NCBI GenBank assembly: GCA_028571685.1
Contig: CM053158.1
Coordinates: 59,736,001-59,800,000 of the forward strand
DNA: 64,000 bases
Source of the DNA: Heterohyrax brucei
Lineage: Eukaryota; Chordata; Mammalia; Hyracoidea; Procaviidae
Direction: 5' to 3'
The notes under the pieces were generated by a model. It did not search any database and was not told where the DNA came from. It saw nothing but the letters and a program-made list of their open reading frames with translations. Positions 56,201 through 64,000 of the stretch are shown piece after piece (position 1 is the stretch's first letter; every line of letters starts with the position of its first letter). The translations under genes were made by a program, and so were the position numbers.

Positions 56201-56372
56201 GAGTTTTTGCAAAGTGCTTTATCGGCAGTGCTCTTTGTCCTCAGATTCTTGCATGGAAGAATCACCTCATCTAGTTTCTCACTTTCCACTCATATCGGCG
56301 TGTGAATCAGTTATTATTTTCATTGCATAGATGAAGAAATGAGGTCAGGGAGGTTACAGGACTTGACCATTC
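56201..56372 (+). repeat. MIR element
   Basis: AAAGTGCTTTATCGGCAGTG, TTATTATTTTCATTGCATAG and ATGAAGAAATGAGG in MIR order on the plus strand. Confidence 0.65.
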
Positions 56373-56568
56373 ATTGCACTACTAGTGGAGGTTAAACATG
56401 TCATCATTATTCTTTACTCTTTGGTAGTAAGATGCATTCTTTTATCCCAAGGGTAAAACTCACAAGGGAAGTATTGACAGATTAGACTACACAAAAATGT
56501 CAGGAAGATTATTTTAAAGGCAAACAATAAGCTAAGAAAAATATTTGACTCATGTAGGGTTGTCAAAC

Positions 56569-56772
56569 AGAGCCTGGTGGCACAGCAGGTAAGTGCTTGG
56601 CTACAAACCGAAGGAAGGCAGTTCGAACCCACCCAGTGGCTCCACTGGAGAAAAGACCTGGTGATCTGCTCCTGTACAGAATATAGCCTAGGAGACTCTG
56701 TGAGAGCAGTTCTACTCCACTACGTAGGATTGCCATGAGTCAGAATTGACTCAATGCCACACAACAACAACA
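56569..56772 (+). mobile_element. AfroSINE
   Basis: AGCCTGGTGGCACAGCAGGT head, CAGTTCGAACCCACC B box, CATGAGTCAGAATTGACTCA tail. Confidence 0.88.
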
Positions 56773-56807
56773 GGGTAGCCAGATGTCAGAGACTTACTAT
56801 CATAAAC

Positions 56808-56957
56808 AAGAGCCCTGCTGTTGCGGTGCTTAAGAGTTGAGCTACTTGTCAAAGGTCAGCCGTCTGAATCCATGAGCTGCTCCTTGGAAACCCTCGGAGG
56901 CAGTTCTACTCATACAGAGTCTCTATGAATCAATTCACTTGACGGCAGTGGGTTAGT
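56808..56957 (+). mobile_element. AfroSINE
   Basis: AGAGCCCTGCTGTTGCGGTG head and TTCACTTGACGGCAGTGGGT tail. 56958-57385 after it is A/T-rich and unassigned, with possible L1 traces. Confidence 0.85.
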
Positions 56958-57385
56958 ACACAGTTTTTTCAAATAAATGTTTCAGAAGATAAATGTGACA
57001 AGGGGAAAAATGATTTAGAAATGTGACTATACAATCCACAAAATAGTAAATACTAATAGTCAAAAACATGAATGTTCAACTTCATCAATAACTAAAGAAA
57101 TGCAAATTTAAAAAGTAAGTTATAAGTTTTACGTCAGTATCAAACAGCTGATTTGAAAGAAAAATCATTCTTAATCACTTTAGTGAAACAAGCGTTGCAG
57201 TTTTTCTGGCTGTATCCTCCCAAACCTTCTTTGCATAATTATCCCTGAGTGCATATACTTTTAAAGAAACAAAAGCAGGATTGCATTAGTCATATTGCCA
57301 TACAATCCCCCTCTGCATCTAACAATATACTATGAACATCTTAAGACACTGATAAATAAATGTAGCTCCATTGCCTCATTTTCTC

Positions 57386-60300
57386 TTTTTTTAATATACT
57401 TTTTTATTATGATTGAGTCAGAATACACAATCCCATATAAATTTGCATACCTACCAATGAGCGACTCCCACTGCTCTCCCTGCCCAGTGACAGCACACTC
57501 CTCTTCTCTGTTCTGTACATGTCACATCCTCCTAACAATCACTTATCCCCTTCTCTCCACCCTCTCCCCTGTATCCAGGTCACCAAGTCCAATCCATTTC
57601 TGCCTGAAGAGTTGACCTCCATTACGATTTATGGACAGGGGTGGTATCAGAGACAGGGTCCATGCTCCAAGGGGAATCCCAAGGCCCCTGGACCATCAAC
57701 TGTGGTATTTTAGTTAAGATCTCAGGGTGTACCCCTTTTTATTTTCATGTTGCCTGTGAGACTCACTTTGTGAGCCCCATCGTGGGTATCACTGGTGGTG
57801 GCCGGGCACTATCCAGTTCTTCTGGACACATGTCGATGTAGTCACCCACTGACGTGCATCTTTCCATCTTCTGGGTTCTCTTTCCTCCACGTCATTTTGG
57901 TCCTTAGAGATCATCTGTTCCTGCTGAGTTGGAACTGTTTGGTGTACCTCAGATGGCAGCTTAGCAGCCTCTAAGAACCCAGACACCTCTCACCAATTAG
58001 GGGTGCAGAAGACTCTCTTAGTAAAACACTAGTTGTGCCAATTGGCCTCGATTTCCCCTGAGAGTATGGTCCGCAGCCCCCAGCCCCAGCTACTCTTCTG
58101 TCCTTGCAATATTGGGTTAAGATGAGAGGAGTAATCATGTTATGTTGAAATGCAGTTAAAATTGATCTTCTTTCTAATACATGCTGTTACTGATTTCACC
58201 CAACCAAATTTCTATCAGCTATCTAATCTATACCCCATCCTCTCCTTCCCTCCCTCCCCACCCTTTGCAGCTGTCGAAGAGTCTTCTCTTGTACGCATGA
58301 GTCTGTTTTTAAGTTCTTATCTTAGGGGTTTCATACAATATTTGTTCTTTTGTTGCCGGCTACTTCCACTCAACATAATGCCCTCCAATTGAAACCAGGT
58401 TATAAGATGTTTCCTAAAATCATCATTGTTCTTTACCATTGCACAGTATTCCGCTGAGTATATACATCATAGTTTACCTATCCATTCCTCTGTTGTTGGG
58501 CATCTGGGTCGCTTTCATCTTTTTGCTATTGTGGACTGTGCTGCAAAAAACATTCACATACATGTATCAGTTGATGTGAATGGTCTTGATTCTGCAGGAT
58601 ATATTCTGAGCAGTGGAATTACTGGGTCAAATGGTATATCTATTTCCATCTTTTAAAGGAAGTGCCAGATTGCTTTCCAAAGAGGTTGCACCATTTTGAA
58701 ATCCTACCAACAGTGTAGGAGAGTTCTAGCTTCTCCACAGCCTCTCCAGCATTTGTGGTTTTGCTTTTTTTGGATCATGGTCAACCTTAATAGGGTGAGA
58801 TGGCATCTCATTGTAGTTTTGATTTGAATTTCTTTAATAGCTAATGATCGTGAGCATGTCCACTTGTGTTTTTTGGCTGCCTGGATCTCCTCTTTAGAGA
58901 AGTGTCTGTCCATCTCCTTTGACGATTGCTTAATTATTTCTTTTTCTTATTCATATTTTGTAATACCTTATAAATTATGGAGATCAGGCATTGGTCTGAC
59001 ATAGAGTTGCCAAATATTTTTTCCCATTCTGCAGGTGGTCTTTTAATTCTATCAATAGAGTCTTTGGATGACCAAAAGTGTTTGATTCTTAGTAGTTCCC
59101 ATTTATCTATTTTCTCTTCTGTTGATTGTGGTTTGTTTGACAGATTTTGACATCTGTCTACGTCATGTATTAAAACTTCCATTGTTGATCCTAATTTTTC
59201 TTGAATGAGTTTTATCGTTTTAGATTTGATATTTAGGTCTTGTATCCAGTTCGAGTTGGTTTTTGTATAAGGTGTTAGATATGGGTCTTGTTTCAATTTA
59301 TTGCAGATGGATATCCAATTTTGCCAGCACCATTTGTTGAAGAGGTTGTTTTACCCCACTTTAATGTCTTAAGGCCTTTGTCAAGTATTAACTGTTCATA
59401 GGAGGATGGTGTCATCTCTGGGGTCTTGATTCTGTTCCATTGATCGATCTGTCTCTTTTTGTACGAGTACCAGGCTGTTTTGACTACTGTGGCAATGTAA
59501 TAGCCTCCGAGTTCAGGTAGTGAAAGGCCTCTCAGTGTGTTCTTCTTCAGAAGTATTTTGCTTATCCAGGTCGTCTTCCCTTCCCAAACAAAGTTGGTGA
59601 TTTGTTTCCCCACCGCATTAAAAATGTTGCAGGAATTTGTATTGGGGTTGCATTATATAAGCAGATTGCTTTGGGTAAAATAGAAATTTTCAAAATGTTA
59701 AGTCTTCCTATCCATGAGCAAGGTAGGTTTCTCCATTTATGTAAGTCTCTCTTAGTTTCTTGTAGTAAGATGTTGTAGTTCTCTTTGTAAAGGTCTATTA
59801 TTTCTCTGGTTAGATTAGATATTTTATCTTCTTGGGGGATATAGTAAATGGTTTTGATTTGGTGATTTTTTAATAATCTTATTGTTGGTATAAAGGAATC
59901 CTACCGATTTGCTTATGTTTATCTTGTATCCTGACACTTTGCTGAACTCTTTTATCAATTTGAGTAGTTTATGGATTCTTTAGGATTCTCTGAGTATACA
60001 ATCATATCATCTGCAAATAGGGAGATTTTTACTTCTTCTTTGCTGATGCAGATGCCTTTTGTTTCTTGGTTTTGTCTAATTGCTCTGAGAGTGGGCACTG
60101 TTGTCTAGTTCCCATTCTCAAGGGGAATTGTTTTAGTCTGTCTCCATTTAGGATGATGTAGGCAGTTGGCTTTGAATAAATGGCCCTTACTGCCTTGAGG
60201 AATTTGCTGTCTATTCCTGTTTTGCTGAGAGTTTTTATCATGAATGGGTGTTGGACTTTATCAAATGTCTTTTCTGCATCAATAGGCAAAATCAGGTGAT

Positions 60301-60648
60301 TCTTGTCTTTTGTGTTATTTATGTGGTTGATCACATTAATTGTTTTTCTGATGCTGAACCAGTCTTGAATCCCTGGTATGAATCCAACTTGATCATAATG
60401 GATTATTTTTTGATTTGTTGATGTATTCTATTGGCAAGAATTTTGTTGAAGATTTTTGCATTTAGATTCATGAGTCATATCGGTCTGTAGTTCTCCTTTT
60501 TGTTGGGTCTTTCCCTGGCTTTGTCATCAGGGTTATGCTGACTTCACAGAATGAATCTGGGAGTATTCCATCCCTTTGTATGCTGTGAAACAGTCTGGTA
60601 GAATTCTGTGGTGAAGCCATTTGGGCCAGGGCTTTTTTTGGTTGGTAG
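57386..60648 (-). mobile_element. L1, antisense, interrupted by a second L1
   Basis: 3' UTR at 57386-58280, then ORF2 pseudogene upstream to 60648 in several frames (59613-58934 distal ORF2, 60334-60029 around the reverse transcriptase). Diverged and frameshifted. ORF2 stops abruptly at the T-run of the next L1 and presumably resumes beyond the window. Confidence 0.88.
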
Positions 60649-63600
60649 TTTTTTTTTTTTTTTATTTAACATAACTGAATGAAAACATATATTCACATAT
60701 AAATTTACGTTCCCGTCTATATGCAGCTTCCACTGCTCTCCCTGTCCGGTGACCGCACACTATTCCTCTCTGCTCCATACATGTCTCATCCTCCTAACAG
60801 TCTCCTTTCCCCTCCTCTCCGTCCACTCCCCTTCCTCGAGCCGAAGGTAAGCAAGATGATATCCTATAGATGTATAGAACCATAAAGTGCTTCCAATATA
60901 TGGTTACTCTGCATTGCCAAGTCCAATCCATTCCTGTCCAAAGAGTGGACCTTTGTTATAATTTATGAGAAAGGGCAGCATCAGGGCAGAGGGCCATGCT
61001 GTCAGAGGAACCCCAAAACCGCTGGACCATCAATTGAGGTCTTTTAGTGGAGATCTCATGATGCACCTCTTTTTATTCTTGTGTTGCCAGTGAGGCTCCT
61101 CTCTGTGAGCTCCGTCGTGGCTATCACTGGTGGTGGCCGGGCACCATCCGGTTCTTCTGCTCCCAAGTCGATGTAGGCACCCACTCTTGTGGGTCTCTCT
61201 GTCTTCTCGGTTGTCTTTACGACATGCCATTTTGGGCCTCGGTGAGCATCCGTTCCTGCTGAGTTGGGACCATTTGCTGTGTCCTCGGATGGCAGCTTGG
61301 CAGCTTTTAAGACCCCAGATGCCACTCCCCAATGTGGGGTGCAGAGAGCTCTCTTAGCAAAACGCTAGTTGTGCCAATTGGCCTGGAATTCGCCTAACAG
61401 CGTGGTTCCCCGCCCTCCGCCCCAGCTACTCTATCCTTGCAGTACTGAGTTAAAATGGAAGGAGTACTCAAGTTATGCTGAAGTCCACTTAATGTTGTTC
61501 TTGTTCCTAATGTGTGCTGTCACTGCTTTCTCCCAACTAGATTGCTAGTAACTATCTAAACTAAACTCTCCCCCCCTCGCCCTCCCTCCCTCCCCTCCCT
61601 TGCAGCTGTCAAAGAGTCTTTTCTTCTATACACAAGTCTGTTTTTGAGATCTTATCGTAGAGGTCTCATACAGTATTTGTCCTTTTGTCGCTGACTACTT
61701 TCACTCAACATAATGTCTTCCAGTTGAAACCAGGTTAGGAGATGTTTCCTGGAATCATCGTTATTCTTTATCATTGCGTAGTGCTCCACTGAGTATATGT
61801 ACCACAGTTTACCTATCCATTCTTCTATTGTTGGGCATCTGGGTTGATTCCATCTTTTTGCTATTGTGGACTGTGCCGCGATAAACATTCTGGTGCATGT
61901 GTCCGTTGGTGTGAAAGGCCTTGAATCTGTAGGATATATTCCAAGTAGTGGAATTACTGACTCAAATAAGGAAGCGCCAGATTGCCTTCCAAAGAGGCTG
62001 GACCATTTTGCAACCCCACCAACAGTGTAGGAGGGTTCCACTTTCTCCACAGCTTCTCCAACATTTGTTGTTTTGTGTTTTCTGGATCATGGCCAATCTT
62101 GTTGGGGTGAGATGGTATCTCATTGTTGTCTTGATTTGAATTTCTTTAATAACTAAAGATCGTGAACATGTCCACATGTGTTTTTTGGCTGCCTGGATCT
62201 ACTCTTTAGTGAAGTGTCTGTCCATCTCCTTTGCCCATCACTTAATTGGATGGTTTATCTTCTTCTTGATATTTTGTAGTATCTTATAGATTATGGAGAT
62301 CAGGCGTCGGTCTGACATAGAGTTGCCAAATATTTTTTCCCATTCTGTAGGTGTTCTTTTAATTCTATTAATAGAGTCTTTGGATGAGCAAAAGTGTTTG
62401 ATTCTTAATAGTTCCCATTTATCTATTTTCTCTTCTGTTGATTGAGGTTTGTTTGACAGATTTTGGAGTCTGTCCTCATTGTATATTAAAACTTTTCTTG
62501 GATGAGCTTTATCGTTTTAGGTTTGATATTTAGGTCTTTAATCCAGTTGGAGTTGGTTTTTGTATAAGGTGTAAGATTTGGATCTTGATTCAGTTTACTG
62601 CAGATGGATAACCAATTTTGCCAGCACCATTTGTTGAAGAGATTGTTTTTACCCCAGTTTAATGTTTTAGGGCCTTTGTCGAATATCAACTGTTCATAGG
62701 CAGATGGTGTCATCTCTGGGGTGTCAATTCTGTTCCATTGATCGATCTGTCTGTTCTTGTACCAGTACCAGGCTGTTTTGACCACTGTGGCAGTGTAGTA
62801 TGTTCTAAGGTCAGGTAATGAGAGGCCTCCCAGTGTGTTCTTCTTCTTTAGTAGTACCTTACTTATCCGGGGCTTCTTCCCTTTCCAAACAAAATTGGTG
62901 ATTCGTTTCTCCATCTCATTAAAAAATGATGCTGGAACTTGTATTGGGATTGCATTATATAAATAAGTTACTTTGGGTAAAATAGACATTTTCACAATGT
63001 TAAGTCTTCCTATCCATGAGCAGGGTAGGTTTTTCCATTTATCTAAGTGTCTCTTAGTTTCTTGTAGTAAGGGCTTGTAGTTCTCTTTGTAAAGGTCTGT
63101 TGTTTCTCTGGTTAGATTAATTCCTAGGTATTTTATCTTCTTAGGGGCTATCGTAAATGGTATTGATTTAATAATTTCCTCCTTAACAGTCTCGTTGATA
63201 CTATAAAGGAAACCTATTGATTTACTTATGTTTATCTTGTATCCTGAAACTTTGCTGAACTCTTCTATCAGTTTCAGTAGCTTACTTATAGATTCCTTGG
63301 GGTTCTCTGCATATATAATCACATCATCTGCGAACAGGGAGATTTTAACTTCCTCTTTGCCGATGCAGATGCCCTTTATTTGTTCGTCTTGTCTAATTGC
63401 TCTGGCTAGAACTTCTAGCACAATGTTGAATAGGAGAGGTGACAGTGGGCATCCTTGTCTAGTTCCTGATCTCAGGGGAAAGTCTTTCAGTCTCTCTCCA
63501 TTCAGGATGATGTGGGCAATTGGCTTTGTATAAATGGCCCTTATTGTGTTGAGGAATTTGCCATCTATGCCCATTTTGCTAAGAGTTTTTAGCATGAATG

Positions 63601-64000
63601 GGTGTTGGACTTTATCAAATGCCTTTTCAGCATCAATGAACAAAATCAGGTGATCTTTGCCTTTTGTGTTATTTATGTGGTTAATCACATTAATTGTTTT
63701 CCTGATGTAGAACCAGCCTTGCATCCCTGGTATGAATCCCACTTGGTCATGATGGATTATTTTCTTGATATGTTGTTGTATTCTGTTGGCAAGAATTTTG
63801 TTGAAGATTTTTGCATCTAGGTTCATGAGTGATATCAGTCTGTAGTTCTCTGTCTTTGTTGGATCTTTCCCTGGCTTAGGTATCAGGGTTATGCTGGCTT
63901 CATAGAATGAGTTTGGGAGTACTCCATCCCTTTCTATACTGTGAAATAGTCTCAATAGTATTGGGGATAACTCTTCTCTAAATGCTTGGTAGAATTCTGC
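60649..64000 (-). mobile_element. Younger L1, antisense, runs off the window
   Basis: A T-run at 60649-60663 is its poly(A) tail. 3' UTR to about 61600, ORF2 end at 61652, then ORF2 to the window edge. It is inserted into the ORF2 of the older L1. Sequence is closer to the copy at 48588 than to its host element. Confidence 0.92.
61652..64000 (-). pseudogene. L1 ORF2 (reverse transcriptase part), partial
   Basis: 63955-62486 is open for 489 residues and probably open to the window edge. It contains the reverse-transcriptase palm with [11 protein letters not shown] and [12 protein letters not shown], so the catalytic aspartates are present, followed by the thumb and connection ([13 protein letters not shown]). 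A deletion of about 19 bases near 62490, seen against 49085-49110, shifts the frame, and another deletion of about 25 bases lies near 61965. The rest to the stop at 61652 is in another frame. The protein is therefore not complete. Confidence 0.88.

Noticed and set aside
43553..64000. Exons of the neighbouring gene (RHEB in human order)
   Set aside because: The human neighbour order is recalled, but no RHEB-like coding sequence is visible before the window ends.
1..64000. CRISPR arrays, operons, riboswitches, phage or plasmid elements
   Set aside because: Spliced gene structure and mammalian retroelements throughout; direct repeats found are target duplications, tandem slips or simple repeats.

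Overview
This is a mammalian nuclear window with no bacterial or organellar content. The lineage is probably Afrotheria, most likely an elephant or close relative. The evidence is a large set of tRNA-derived SINEs of AfroSINE type, several RTE (BovB/RTE1-like) LINEs, and six copies of one L1 family with an unusual long 3' UTR. This species call rests on recalled repeat families; no search was run.

The only host protein-coding gene recognised is CRYGN (gamma-N crystallin), on the minus strand. Its four coding exons are at 43487-43467, 41665-41417, 39508-39363 and 25195-25060. All six splice-site dinucleotides are canonical GT/AG. The exons join in frame to 183 residues with a stop, an AATAAA poly(A) signal at 24957-24952, a TATA-like box and candidate MAF/SOX sites just upstream. 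The exon plan is hybrid: exon 2 codes both N-terminal Greek keys, as in gamma-crystallins, and exons 3 and 4 code one each, as in beta-crystallins.

Intron 3 is about 14.2 kb, of which about 11.6 kb (26845-38445) is one old, defective class I endogenous retrovirus lying antisense to CRYGN. It has two LTRs of about 800 bp, a polypurine tract and recognisable gag, pol and env remnants. It was later hit by AfroSINEs, a twin-primed RTE with an inverted 5' part, a 5'-truncated L1 with a 15-bp target duplication, an RTE tail fragment and an internal 98-bp tandem duplication.

The left flank (1-20 kb) is a repeat graveyard: RTE copies at 1312-2482, 15842-17181 and 17636-18960, antisense L1 sequence at about 6063-13366, MaLR-like LTRs, one solo LTR with a 4-bp target duplication, and AfroSINEs. 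The stretch 20.8-24.9 kb is mostly unique, G+C-richer 3' flank without a recognisable exon. The right flank holds unique and L2/MIR-rich sequence (43.5-48.5 kb), an L1 3' half (48588-50952), a SINE-dense zone (51-57 kb), and a nest of two antisense L1s (57386 to the window end). The distal L1 retains a 489-residue ORF2 frame with an intact FADD reverse-transcriptase motif, but deletions break it downstream.

No new gene system is evident. The observations most worth a second look are the complete four-motif CRYGN, a 57-bp exact duplication flanking a MaLR-like LTR inside an RTE, the twin-primed RTE, the shared 3' tail of AfroSINE and RTE, and a short poly(A)-tailed insert of unknown origin at 8337-8468.
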